64,000 bases of DNA, taken from contig NZ_BNBL01000006.1 of NCBI RefSeq assembly GCF_014655595.1, forward strand, positions 249,906 through 313,905, in the 5' to 3' direction. Below the pieces are notes generated by a model. The model was not told where the DNA came from. It ran no database searches and saw only the letters and a list, made by a program, of their open reading frames with translations. The DNA comes from Streptomyces griseocarneus (GTDB lineage Bacteria; Actinomycetota; Actinomycetes; Streptomycetales; Streptomycetaceae). The stretch's first letter is position 1; every line of letters starts with the position of its first letter. A program made the translations under genes and the position numbers. Of the stretch, positions 25,396-34,053 are shown piece by piece.

Positions 25396-26505
25396 ATGAG
25401 CCTGACGGGAACACCGTTCTTCCTGACGACGATCGTCCTGGTCGTGGTGGCCCTGGCCCTGCCGCTCACGCTGTGGGGCAAGATCGGCGGCCCGAAGCTC
25501 GTACGCCATGTCACGCGCTTCTTCATGCTGCTGTTCGCGCAGGTCACGGCCGTCGTCATGGTCTTCGTGATCGTCAACAACTCCAACGGCCTCTTCGACA
25601 CCTGGGCCGACCTGCTGGGCACCGGCGACCACGTCAGCGCGGCCGCCGACCTCGGCCCGGACGGCACCGGCGGCAAGTCCCTGGACGAGCAGCCGAAGGT
25701 CACCCAGACGTTCAAGCCCGCCTCCGACAAGCGCATGGGGCCCGGGGTCCGGGAGACCCAGCTCAAGGGCCGCATATCGGGCGTCGAGGGCGAGGTCTAC
25801 GTCTGGCTGCCGCCGCAGTACGACGACCCGGCGTACAAGAACAAGACGTTCCCCGTGGTGGAGGTGCTGCCCGGCTTCCCCGGCTCGGCCAAGGCCTGGT
25901 TCGGCACCCTCAACGTCAACACGCAGCTCAAGCCCATGATGGAGAAGGGCGAGGTCGCCCCGTTCATCATCGTGGCGCCGCGCACCACCCTCCTCGGCGA
26001 CGTCGACACCGGCTGCGCCAACATTCCCGGCAAGGTCAACGCCGACACCTGGCTCAGCGTCGACGTCCGCAAGATGGTCGTCGACAACTTCCGCGTCTCC
26101 GACAAGCCCGACGGCTGGGCCGTCGCCGGCTACTCCGCGGGCGCCCACTGCGCTGCCAAGCTGGCCATCGCCCACCCCGACCGCTACCGGGCCGGAGTGA
26201 GCCTGTCCGGCTACAACGACCCCGTCGGCGAGCCCGCCTCCCTCACCGCGAAGACGCCGGAGCTCCGCGAGGCGAACAACCCGTGGAAGATGCTGCAGCG
26301 CGCCAAGACCCCGCCGCACGTGGCGCTGTTCCTCTCGGGCGCGGAGGGCGACGGCTACCAGGGCGGCCTGGCGATCAAGGAGTCCGCGAAGCCGCCGACG
26401 ACCGTGCAGGTCGTCCCGGCGGGCGCGGGCGGCCACGGCACGGCCGTATGGAAGCGGCAGGTCCCCGACGTCTTCAAGTGGCTGACCAAGCAGATCGCCC
26501 ACTGA
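25396..26505 (+). CDS. Membrane-anchored esterase (esterase-D / antigen-85-like fold)
   Basis: A 369-residue protein. Two N-terminal hydrophobic helices (FFLTTIVLVVVALALPL and FMLLFAQVTAVVMVFVIV) anchor it, with the catalytic domain outside. The domain matches PF00756-type esterases: PVVEVLPGFPGS, then the nucleophile elbow GYSAGAHCAAKLA with the Ser of GYSAG, and a late His in GGHGTAVW. Relatives include mycolyltransferases and generic esterases; mycolate transfer is not expected in Streptomyces. It is downstream of the PspC two-component system by 183 nt and converges with the NlpC/P60 gene. Confidence 0.85.
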   Translation: MSLTGTPFFLTTIVLVVVALALPLTLWGKIGGPKLVRHVTRFFMLLFAQVTAVVMVFVIVNNSNGLFDTWADLLGTGDHVSAAADLGPDGTGGKSLDEQPKVTQTFKPASDKRMGPGVRETQLKGRISGVEGEVYVWLPPQYDDPAYKNKTFPVVEVLPGFPGSAKAWFGTLNVNTQLKPMMEKGEVAPFIIVAPRTTLLGDVDTGCANIPGKVNADTWLSVDVRKMVVDNFRVSDKPDGWAVAGYSAGAHCAAKLAIAHPDRYRAGVSLSGYNDPVGEPASLTAKTPELREANNPWKMLQRAKTPPHVALFLSGAEGDGYQGGLAIKESAKPPTTVQVVPAGAGGHGTAVWKRQVPDVFKWLTKQIAH

Positions 26506-26542
26506 CACCGCCCGCCGGGCGCCGCTCGTCCGGCACCGTTCG

Positions 26543-27616
26543 TCAGGCGGGCCGGGACGCTCCCGCGAACGGCATCTCGTCGATCGGCGCGATCCGCACC
26601 GGCGCTCCGGGATGCGGGGCGTGGATCATGCGGCCGCCGCCGATGTAGAGGCCGACGTGGCTGATGCCGGGGTAGAAGAACACCAGGTCGCCGGGGGCCA
26701 GCTGGCCCCGGGCGATGCGCCGGCCGGTGTTGATCTGCGTATAGGTGGTGCGCGGCAGGGAGACCCCGGCCGCCTGCCACGCCGCCTGCGTCAGCCCCGA
26801 GCAGTCGAAGCCCGACGGCCCGGTCGCGCCCCATACGTACGGCTTGCCGATCGCGGAGTAGGCGAAGGCCACCGCCCGCGCGGCGCGCCCCGAGACGGCG
26901 GCCGCCGGAACCTGCCGCGCCGCGGAGCCCACGGAGGCGAGCGCGGAATCCGCCGCCTTCGTGGTGGCGCCCGTGGCCCGCTCGCCGGCCGCGACCGCCG
27001 CGCGCTCCTCCCGGGGCAGCTCGCGCAGCAGCCGCTCGGCCCGGCCGAGCTTCGCCTCGACGGCCCGCTTGTGCCGGGCGAGGGCGGCCTCCTCGTGCCG
27101 GAGCTCGGCGAGGCGGGTGTCGGCGGCGCCGCGGACCCGCTGGACGCCCCGCAGCTCGTGCCGCACCCGGGCCACCGCGCCGGCCTGCCGTTCGCCCGCC
27201 CGGCCGGCCAGGGAGGCGCCCTGCAGATAGCGGTCGGGGCTGCCGGAGAGCAGCAGCCGGACGCTGGTGGGCATGCCGCCGTCGCGGTACTGGGCGGCGG
27301 CGAAGGAGCCGAGGGCGTTGCGGGCGCTGTTGAGGCGCTCGGTCTTGCGGGCGGCCTCGTCCTGGAGCCGGTCGAGCGCGGAGCGCGCGCGGTCGGCCTT
27401 CTCCTTGGCGCCGTTGTACTTCTCGGTGGCCACCTCGGCCTGCTGGTAGTACCGGGCGACCTGCGCCCGGGCCTGGTCGGGGGTGAGGGCGGGGGAGGCG
27501 TGGCCGGTGCCCTCGAGAGCCGTGGCGGTGGCGGCGCCCGCGAGGGCGAGGGCCGCCGCCGTGCGGGCGGTGCCGCCGGCGAGCGGGCTCTGCTTGGGCT
27601 TTCGGTGGGACGCCAC
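26543..27616 (-). CDS. Secreted NlpC/P60 peptidoglycan endopeptidase with coiled coil
   Basis: A 357-residue exported cell-wall hydrolase. After a basic leader (MASHRKPKQ) and a hydrophobic segment, residues about 45-225 form a long Ala/Glu/Arg-rich coiled coil like that of RipA-type enzymes. The C-terminal NlpC/P60 domain carries the catalytic Cys in GFDCSGL, His in SHVGLYIG and the third residue in IHAPHPG. The GTG at 27616 gives the family-typical start; in-frame codons upstream, such as 27628, are less likely. It cleaves stem peptides in peptidoglycan. I looked for a c-di-AMP riboswitch in the 5' region and did not recognise one. Confidence 0.9.
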   Translation of the reverse strand: MASHRKPKQSPLAGGTARTAAALALAGAATATALEGTGHASPALTPDQARAQVARYYQQAEVATEKYNGAKEKADRARSALDRLQDEAARKTERLNSARNALGSFAAAQYRDGGMPTSVRLLLSGSPDRYLQGASLAGRAGERQAGAVARVRHELRGVQRVRGAADTRLAELRHEEAALARHKRAVEAKLGRAERLLRELPREERAAVAAGERATGATTKAADSALASVGSAARQVPAAAVSGRAARAVAFAYSAIGKPYVWGATGPSGFDCSGLTQAAWQAAGVSLPRTTYTQINTGRRIARGQLAPGDLVFFYPGISHVGLYIGGGRMIHAPHPGAPVRIAPIDEMPFAGASRPA

Positions 27617-27895
27617 GATCGCCGTCACTTCCTTCCGGTCCGGCAGGGGGAGCCGGGCGGCGGCCCGCACGAGGGGGGAGGGGCGGGCCACCGCCGTCTG
27701 GAGGAGGACGCTAGGGCTCGCGGAGATCCGGAAACGGCCATGACCGCTATTGCCCCTATTCGGCGGTTTGGCGACTGGTCGTGGCCGGGCGATCCCTCCC
27801 CGTGGAGAGGGATGCGGGCGGCGACTGACCGAAGCCGTGTTCCTTCCCCACCTCCCGGCAGGGGGGTGCTATGGCCCCGGCTAGGGTCGGTCCCC

Positions 27896-28249
27896 ATGGA
27901 CGTACTGATTCACGCCGTCGTGGGCCTGCACATCATCGGCATCGCCTCCCTGCTGGGCGGCTTCCTGACCCAGATGAAGGCCATGGGCCGGGGCGAGGCC
28001 CGCATGGTCCCGGCGATGCTGCACGGCGCGCTCACCATGCTGGTCACCGGCGTCGCGCTGGTGGGCCTGCACCAGGCGCAGGGCGACACCGTCAACACCG
28101 TCAAGATCGGCGTGAAGCTGGCCCTGCTGGTCGTCATCCTGGGCCTGGTCTACGTCAAGCGGGACGAGGAGAAGGTCGAGCCCGCGGCCTTCGGCGCGGT
28201 CGGGGCGCTGACCACCGCGAACATCTTCATCGCCGTGCTGTGGGTGTGA
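27896..28249 (+). CDS. Small four-helix membrane protein
   Basis: A 117-residue hydrophobic protein with four predicted helices (VLIHAVVGLHIIGIASLLGGF, MLVTGVALVGL, IGVKLALLVVILGLVYV and LTTANIFIAVLWV). This pattern resembles small integral membrane proteins found next to pcrA in Streptomyces. No catalytic motif is visible. It is 99 nt upstream of pcrA, but a separate promoter for pcrA lies in the gap. Confidence 0.8.
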   Translation: MDVLIHAVVGLHIIGIASLLGGFLTQMKAMGRGEARMVPAMLHGALTMLVTGVALVGLHQAQGDTVNTVKIGVKLALLVVILGLVYVKRDEEKVEPAAFGAVGALTTANIFIAVLWV

Positions 28250-28316
28250 CCGTGGGTGTGGCCGTGGGCGTGCCCGTGTTGTGGGTGTGACCACTGTTGG
28301 CGGGATCGGGGGCCGC

Positions 28317-28339
28317 CTGTCAGTGCGGCCGCCTAGACT
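28317..28339 (+). promoter_or_regulatory. DNA-damage (PafBC/RecA-independent) promoter of pcrA
   Basis: CTGTCAGTG (28317-28325), an 8 nt spacer and TAGACT (28334-28339) match the actinobacterial RecA/LexA-independent damage promoter tTGTCRgtg-N8-TAnnnT at every strongly conserved position. The predicted transcription start is within about 3 nt of the ATG. Confidence 0.6.
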
Positions 28340-28348
28340 CGGGAGGCG

Positions 28349-30814
28349 ATGAGCAGCCTCTTTGACGACAGCTTCCTGGCGGACCTGGCCCCCTCCGACG
28401 AGGAGCACCCGCCGCCCCCGGAGGACGCGGCCCCCGAGCCGCTGCCGGACGACCTGTTCGGCGGCGCCTTCGACGTGCCCGTCCCCCGGGAGGCGTACTA
28501 CCGCGACGGCGCCGCCCGTCCCGTCGTGGACCCCGCGGCCCTGCTCGAGGGGATGAACGACCAGCAGCGCGAGGCCGTGGTGCACACGGGCTCGCCGCTG
28601 CTGATTGTCGCGGGCGCCGGCTCCGGCAAGACGCGCGTGCTCACGCACCGCATCGCTCATCTGCTGGGCGCCCGCCACGTCCACCCGGGGCAGATCCTCG
28701 CGATCACGTTCACCAACAAGGCCGCCGGCGAGATGAAGGAGCGCGTCGAGCAGCTCGTCGGCCCGCGCGCCAACGCCATGTGGGTGATGACCTTCCACAG
28801 CGCGTGCGTGCGGATCCTGCGCCGGGAGAGCAAGAAGCTGGGCTTCACGTCCTCCTTCTCGATCTACGACGCGGCCGACTCCAAGCGGCTGATGGCCCTG
28901 GTCTGCCGCGACCTGGACCTGGACCCGAAGAAGTTCCCCCCGAAGTCCTTCAGCGCGAAGATCTCCAACCTCAAGAACGAGCTCATCGACGAGGAGGCCT
29001 TCGCGGCGCAGGCCGCCGACGGCTTCGAGAAGACGCTCGCCGAGGCCTACGTGATGTACCAGTCGCGGCTGCGCGAGGCCAACGCCCTGGACTTCGACGA
29101 CATCATCATGACCACGGTCCACCTGCTGCAGGCGTTCCCGGACGTGGCCGAGCACTACCGCCGCCGCTTCCGGCACGTCCTGGTCGACGAGTACCAGGAC
29201 ACCAACCACGCGCAGTACACGCTGGTGCGCGAGCTGGTGGGCACGCCCGAGACGGCCGGCGAGGAGGGCGTCGCCGAGCTGTGCGTCGTCGGTGACGCCG
29301 ATCAGTCGATCTACGCCTTCCGCGGCGCCACCATCCGCAACATCCTCCAGTTCGAGGAGGACTATCCGGACGCCACCACGATCCTGCTCGAGCAGAACTA
29401 CCGCTCCACGCAGACGATCCTCAACGCCGCCAACGCCGTCATCGAGCGCAACGAGAACCGCCGCCCCAAGAACCTGTGGACCCAGGCCGGGGCCGGCGCC
29501 TCCATCACCGGCTACGTGGCCGACACCGAGCACGACGAGGCCCAGTTCGTCGCCGACGAGATCGACCGGCTGACCGACGCCGGGGACGCCAAGGCCGGCG
29601 ACGTCGCGGTCTTCTACCGAACCAACGCCCAGTCCCGTGTCTTCGAAGAGATCTTCATCCGCGTCGGCCTGCCCTACAAGGTCGTCGGCGGCGTGCGCTT
29701 CTACGAGCGCAAGGAGGTCCGCGACGTCCTCGCCTACCTGCGGGTGCTCGCCAACCCCGAGGACACCGTGCCGCTGCGGCGCATCCTCAACGTGCCCAAG
29801 CGCGGCATCGGCGAGCGCGCCGAGGCCATGATCGACGCCCTGTCGCTGCGCGAGAAGATCAGCTTCGCGCAGGCGCTGCGCCGCGTCGACGAGGCGTACG
29901 GCATGGCGGCCCGCTCGGCCAACGCCGTCAAGCGCTTCAACACGCTCATGGAGGAGCTGCGCACGATCGTGGAGTCGGGGGCCGGGCCCGCGACCGTCCT
30001 CGAGGCCGTCCTGGAGCGCACGGGCTACCTGGCCGAGCTGCAGGCGTCCACCGATCCCCAGGACGAGACCCGCGTCGAGAACCTCCAGGAGCTCGCCGCC
30101 GTCGCGCTGGAGTTCGAGCAGGAGCGCGACGAGGAGGAGCCGGGCACCCTGGCGGACTTCCTCGAGAAGGTCGCGCTCGTCGCCGACTCCGACCAGATCC
30201 CCGACGAGGACACCGACGGATCGGGCGTCATCACGCTGATGACCCTGCACACGGCGAAGGGCCTCGAGTTCCCGGTCGTCTTCCTCACCGGCATGGAGGA
30301 CGGCGTCTTCCCGCACATGCGCGCCCTGGGGCAGACGAAGGAGCTGGAGGAGGAGCGGCGGCTCGCCTACGTGGGCATCACGCGCGCCCGCGAGCGGCTG
30401 TACCTGACCCGCTCGAGCATGCGCAGCGCGTGGGGACAGCCGTCGTACAACCCCCCGTCGCGCTTCCTGGAGGAGATCCCCGGGCAGTACCTGGACTGGC
30501 GCCGCACGGGCCCCGCGACGCCGTCGGCGTCCTCGCTGGGCGCGGGGTCGGGCATCACCTCGGGCTTCTCCTCGGGCTTCGCGTCCTCGCGCGGCGGCGC
30601 CAAGGCGGGGCCGAGCGGCTTCGCGACGCGGCGCGCCAAGGACCGGCCCGTGGTGGCGCTCGCCATCGGCGACCGCGTCACGCACGACTCCTTCGGGCTG
30701 GGCACGGTCATCGCCGTCAAGGGCAGCGGGGACAACGCCGAGGCCACGGTCGACTTCGGCGAGGAGAAGCCGAAGCGGCTGCTGCTGCGCTACGCGCCGG
30801 TCGAGAAGCTCTAG
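28349..30814 (+). CDS. pcrA: ATP-dependent 3'-5' DNA helicase PcrA/UvrD
   Basis: An 821-residue superfamily 1A helicase used in DNA repair and in removing RecA or replication obstacles. Walker A AGAGSGKT is at 88-95 and ITFTNKAAGEMKERV follows as motif Ia. DEYQDTN is Walker B, GDADQSIYAFRGA is motif III, QNYRS is motif IV, and TLHTAKGLEFPVVFLTGMEDGVFPH and RLAYVGITRARERLYL are motifs V and VI. The C-terminus is a Tudor-like RNA-polymerase-binding domain (GDRVTHDSFGLGTVIAV). The promoter is of the DNA-damage type. It is convergent with the M23 peptidase gene. Confidence 0.97.
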   Translation: MSSLFDDSFLADLAPSDEEHPPPPEDAAPEPLPDDLFGGAFDVPVPREAYYRDGAARPVVDPAALLEGMNDQQREAVVHTGSPLLIVAGAGSGKTRVLTHRIAHLLGARHVHPGQILAITFTNKAAGEMKERVEQLVGPRANAMWVMTFHSACVRILRRESKKLGFTSSFSIYDAADSKRLMALVCRDLDLDPKKFPPKSFSAKISNLKNELIDEEAFAAQAADGFEKTLAEAYVMYQSRLREANALDFDDIIMTTVHLLQAFPDVAEHYRRRFRHVLVDEYQDTNHAQYTLVRELVGTPETAGEEGVAELCVVGDADQSIYAFRGATIRNILQFEEDYPDATTILLEQNYRSTQTILNAANAVIERNENRRPKNLWTQAGAGASITGYVADTEHDEAQFVADEIDRLTDAGDAKAGDVAVFYRTNAQSRVFEEIFIRVGLPYKVVGGVRFYERKEVRDVLAYLRVLANPEDTVPLRRILNVPKRGIGERAEAMIDALSLREKISFAQALRRVDEAYGMAARSANAVKRFNTLMEELRTIVESGAGPATVLEAVLERTGYLAELQASTDPQDETRVENLQELAAVALEFEQERDEEEPGTLADFLEKVALVADSDQIPDEDTDGSGVITLMTLHTAKGLEFPVVFLTGMEDGVFPHMRALGQTKELEEERRLAYVGITRARERLYLTRSSMRSAWGQPSYNPPSRFLEEIPGQYLDWRRTGPATPSASSLGAGSGITSGFSSGFASSRGGAKAGPSGFATRRAKDRPVVALAIGDRVTHDSFGLGTVIAVKGSGDNAEATVDFGEEKPKRLLLRYAPVEKL

Positions 30815-30829
30815 GGACTGCCGTGCCCC

Positions 30830-30857
30830 GGCGGCCGGGCCAAGGGGTCCGGCCGCC
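30830..30857. terminator. Bidirectional terminator between pcrA and the M23 gene
   Basis: GGCGGCCGG pairs with CCGGCCGCC around a 10 nt loop in the gap between two convergent stops. An 18 bp perfect palindrome, CTGATCAGGCCTGATCAG, overlaps the M23 stop at 30872-30889. Confidence 0.65.
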
Positions 30858-30885
30858 AGTACGCGTCAGAGCTGATCAGGCCTGA

Positions 30886-32517
30886 TCAGGTCGGGTCGAG
30901 GTCGTGGCCGCGCAGCCACGGCAGGGGGTCGACGGCCGAGCCGCCGGGCCGGACCTCGAAGTGCAGGTGCGGGCCGGTGGAGTTGCCGGAGTTGCCGGAG
31001 TAGGCGATGACGTCGCCGGCCTTGACGGACCCGGACCGGACCTTGGTGCTGCTGAGGTGGCAGTACCACGTCTCGGTGCCGTCCGGTGACGTCACTATGG
31101 CCATGTTGCCGTAGGCCACGTTGTACTGCGTACGGACCGTGCCGTCCGTGGCGGCCATGACCGGCGTGCCGTAGGCGACGGGGAAGTCGATGCCGGTGTG
31201 CACCGACATCCAGTTGACGCCCGCCTGGCCGTACATCGCGCTCAGTCCGTGCTGGCTGACCGGCAGCGAGAACTTGGGCCGCTCGCGCTCCTTCTTGGCG
31301 GCCTCCTCGGCCTTGCGCTTGCGCTCCTCCTCCTGCCGCGCCTTGAGGTCGATCCGCTCCTGGGTGCGGTTGGCGCGGCTGGCGAAGTCGTCGGCGCCGC
31401 GGCTGAGGCCGGCGAGCTGGGTGTCGAGCTTGCTGTTGGCCGCCGAGAGCTTGACGGTGGTGTCGGGGGCGGAGGCGGCCGTGGTCTTCGGGGCCTCCTT
31501 CTCGCCGCCCGTCATCACGGAGGCGGCGGCGATGCCGGCGACGCCCATGACGGCGACCGAGGGGACGGCGACGGTGAGCAGGGCCTTGCGGCGCGGCCGG
31601 TAGCCGGTACGGGCGGGGGCGCCCTTGCGGCGGCTGGCGCGGGGGCGGCCGGGGACGTCCTCGTCACCGTGCGGCCGTGCCTGCGCCGGTACGGACGCGG
31701 ACGCCTCGGCGGCCTCGGCACCGGTGTCCGGCTCGTCGGCCGGCTCGAGTTCCGGCTCCTCGATGATCATCATGGCCCGGGTCTCGGCGTTCGCGACCGA
31801 CTGGGCCCGGGCCCCGTCCGGGGCGGGCGCGGCCGCGGTCATGTCGATGCCGGACAGGTCGACCATGAGGGTGGGGGCGTGGCCGCCCTCGGGCGCCTGG
31901 GCCGCCGCGTAGGCGCTGGTGTCCCAGGTCTGCGTCTGCTGGGCGCTCAGGTCCCACTGGCCGGAGGCGTCCTGGCCGGGGGCGTTCCAGTCCTGGGCGG
32001 GGTACTGCCCGCTGGTGTCCCACGCCTGCTGGTGCGCGCCGGTGTCCCACTGGCCGGACGGGTGCTGTCCGGTGTCGTACGAACCCGCCGGGGAACCGGC
32101 CGCCGAACCGGCCGCGCTCCACGCGCCGGTGTCCCACTGCCCGGACGCCGCGGCGCCGGAAACGTTCCACTGGCCGGAGGCGTCGGTGCCGGCCCACTGG
32201 CCGGTGTCGTGCTGACCGGTGTAGTGCTGACCCGTGGCGTGCTGCCCGGTGGCGTTCTGGCCGCCCAGGTCGTAGCCGCTGAAGTCCCAGGTCTGGGTCT
32301 GTCCGGTGACGCCCCATTGGCTGTTGGTGTCCCAATGGCCGGAAGTGCCGGAGGTGTCCCACTGGCCGGTGCTGTAGCCGTCGTACCCGGCGTAGCTCTG
32401 CGGGGAGGCCTGCTGCTCGTACGACGCGTAGTGCCCGTGCCCGTAGGAGGCACCGGGAGCGGGAACGGACTGATCCGGGCCCGCCTGCGGGTGACGGTCG
32501 TTCACCACCACTTCCAT
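30886..32517 (-). CDS. M23 peptidase with Gln/Trp-rich repetitive N-terminal region
   Basis: A 543-residue type II membrane protein. Residues about 30-215 are a low-complexity region with many copies of a GQWDT/TGQH-like motif rich in Gly, Gln, Trp, Asp and Thr, predicted cytosolic. After a basic stretch a single helix (ALLTVAVPSVAVMGVAGIAAASV) spans the membrane, then a coiled coil (about 370-410) and a C-terminal M23 LytM domain. The zinc-binding motifs HTGIDFP and HLHFE are intact, so it is probably an active peptidoglycan endopeptidase. The ATG at 32517 is used with AAGGCGAA in front; nearby GTG codons are possible. Confidence 0.9.
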   Translation of the reverse strand: MEVVVNDRHPQAGPDQSVPAPGASYGHGHYASYEQQASPQSYAGYDGYSTGQWDTSGTSGHWDTNSQWGVTGQTQTWDFSGYDLGGQNATGQHATGQHYTGQHDTGQWAGTDASGQWNVSGAAASGQWDTGAWSAAGSAAGSPAGSYDTGQHPSGQWDTGAHQQAWDTSGQYPAQDWNAPGQDASGQWDLSAQQTQTWDTSAYAAAQAPEGGHAPTLMVDLSGIDMTAAAPAPDGARAQSVANAETRAMMIIEEPELEPADEPDTGAEAAEASASVPAQARPHGDEDVPGRPRASRRKGAPARTGYRPRRKALLTVAVPSVAVMGVAGIAAASVMTGGEKEAPKTTAASAPDTTVKLSAANSKLDTQLAGLSRGADDFASRANRTQERIDLKARQEEERKRKAEEAAKKERERPKFSLPVSQHGLSAMYGQAGVNWMSVHTGIDFPVAYGTPVMAATDGTVRTQYNVAYGNMAIVTSPDGTETWYCHLSSTKVRSGSVKAGDVIAYSGNSGNSTGPHLHFEVRPGGSAVDPLPWLRGHDLDPT

Positions 32518-32657
32518 TTCGCCTTGGCAGCAGGAGAATTAGCGGCGACTGTACCCGGCGGTATGCGGCAACGACAATCTTCCTCACGTTTCACGGGGTG
32601 AGGGCTCGGGCATTTAGCCGCCTTTCGGCTGACAGCGGCCCGGTGGATCGACCCGGC

Positions 32658-32675
32658 GTTCGATATTCGTTCGAT
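32658..32675. promoter_or_regulatory. Direct repeat GTTCGAT upstream of the M23 gene
   Basis: GTTCGAT occurs at 32658-32664 and 32669-32675, an 11 bp period placing both on the same helix face. A flanking GGATCGA/TCGATCC inverted repeat overlaps it. It lies about 140 nt upstream of the M23 start and could be a regulator site. Confidence 0.3.
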
Positions 32676-32756
32676 CCGCTATCGGGTGCGGGAGTGTCAA
32701 AGAGGCGTCAAGGGGGCGCCGAGAGGGCGGCCCTGCACCGTGAACACGGGCCCAGC

Positions 32757-33677
32757 TCATGCGACGGAGGCGGCCCCCCGTGCGCCGGCCACGGCTTCTT
32801 CCGTGGTCAGCGCCTGTCGGATGCCCGCCGCCACCGCCCCGTGCACGGGCAGCGCGAGATGGCCGACGCCGCTCACCCGGACGTTGCGCGCCATCAGGTC
32901 GGGGTGATCGATACGGGCGGTCTCGACCGGCACCATGATCTGATCCAGGTCGCTCCAGAAACCGATGAATTGCGTCGCGCAATGCGGTGCGGGCTCGGCC
33001 AGTTCCGCGATGACATCCGAATCCGGGCGCATCTGGCGCACCAGGGGATGGGCCGACATAAGGGGCGCCACGCGCGTTCCGCCGTGCGGCGTGCCAAGAG
33101 TGACGAGGGTGCGCACGCGGGCGTCGCCGCCCAGGCGCTGGATGTAATAGCGCGCGACCAGGCCGCCCAGGCTGTGCCCGACCATGTCCACCCGTTCGTG
33201 TCCCGTGCCGGCGCAGACCTCCTCGACGTGCCGGGCGAGGAGGGTGGCCGCCGTGCGGATGTCGCACGTGAGGGGGGAGTAGTTCAGCGACCACACCTGC
33301 CGCCAGCCGTGCCGCAGCAGCGAACGGCGCAACAGGACGAACACGGAGCGGTTGTCGATGAAGCCGTGAAGAAGAAGAACCGGCAGATGGGTGACATCGC
33401 CGGCCCCGGGCGTGTCGCCCGCCCCCGCCGCGTCCGGCGCCTCCCGTGTCTCAAGCGCCTCCAGTGCCCCTCGCGTCTCCCGTGCCTCAGCCGGAGTCGG
33501 CGCCGGCGGCAGGGGCCGCGGCGGCGGGCGGCGCTCCTGCGCCATGCCGGTGGGGTAGATCAGCACATGCGCGGTAAGGATCGCCAGCTCCAGGACCGTG
33601 GACCGCAGCAGCGCGGCCGACGGGCGCACAAGAGCACAAGGGCGTAAGAGGGTACAGAGAAAGGGCAAGGCCCTCAT
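32757..33677 (-). CDS. Lipase/esterase, alpha/beta hydrolase
   Basis: A 306-residue protein with an N-terminal hydrophobic or signal-anchor region (LRSTVLELAILTAHVLIYP). A Pro/Ala/Glu-rich spacer of about 55 residues follows, then a triacylglycerol-lipase-like domain. LLLHGFIDN marks the oxyanion region, VGHSLGGLVARYYIQ the nucleophile elbow and TLGTPHGG a typical lipase strand. A late His in GVGHLALPVH completes the triad. The ATG at 33677 is preceded by GGGAGG at about 10 nt. It is divergent from icmB. The lipid substrate is unknown. Confidence 0.87.
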   Translation of the reverse strand: MRALPFLCTLLRPCALVRPSAALLRSTVLELAILTAHVLIYPTGMAQERRPPPRPLPPAPTPAEARETRGALEALETREAPDAAGAGDTPGAGDVTHLPVLLLHGFIDNRSVFVLLRRSLLRHGWRQVWSLNYSPLTCDIRTAATLLARHVEEVCAGTGHERVDMVGHSLGGLVARYYIQRLGGDARVRTLVTLGTPHGGTRVAPLMSAHPLVRQMRPDSDVIAELAEPAPHCATQFIGFWSDLDQIMVPVETARIDHPDLMARNVRVSGVGHLALPVHGAVAAGIRQALTTEEAVAGARGAASVA

Positions 33678-34053
33678 GGCCGACCGACCTCCCGAACGGC
33701 ACACAGTCAAGGCGGCCCTTGTCCCCCGTGTGCCCTCGCGGGCAGCTGTGCGCGGCAGCCGCACCGCCGTGCCGTGCGGCTGCCGGCGCGGGTGGTGCGG
33801 AGGCCTCGTCGCGGCTCCCCTCGCGACCGCTTCACGGTCCGGCGACTCGGGTCGGATCGGGCGCGTGCGGCCCGTGAGACGCGGGGTGCGGAAGCGGCGC
33901 GTAGCGAACGTGGTGTCCCACGTGTGATTTCCCCCTCGCTCTCCACCGCGAAACGGCCGCTTGCGGGATGCTGGAGATAACGTTCGTTCACGTCCCCGGG
34001 CCCTTGGGTACGGGGCCTCGCGGCCGGTTGACGGCTCGTACATGGAGGCAGTG
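33678..34053. other. 376 bp divergent intergenic region
   Basis: This region separates the lipase and icmB. It must hold promoters in both directions. I see no RNA structure or supported gene. A plus-strand frame beginning MADRPPERHTV has weak coding character and no ribosome site. AT-rich GATAACGTTCGTTCAC near 33975-33990 could be part of the icmB promoter. Confidence 0.4.

Noticed and set aside
27617..27895. Possible c-di-AMP (ydaO) riboswitch before the NlpC/P60 gene
   Set aside because: This riboswitch class controls some Streptomyces wall hydrolases, so I looked for its conserved segments. I found only generic GC-rich hairpins, such as ATCCCTC ... GAGGGAT at 27792-27813.
27881..30685. 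934-codon open frame antisense to pcrA
   Set aside because: Shadow of the helicase gene. Composition is typical of an antisense frame and it contains no domain.
32518..32756. Possible c-di-AMP riboswitch before the M23 gene
   Set aside because: Two small hairpins (AGCCG/CGGCT and CCTCAC/GTGAGG) occur, but the conserved ydaO core was not recognisable.
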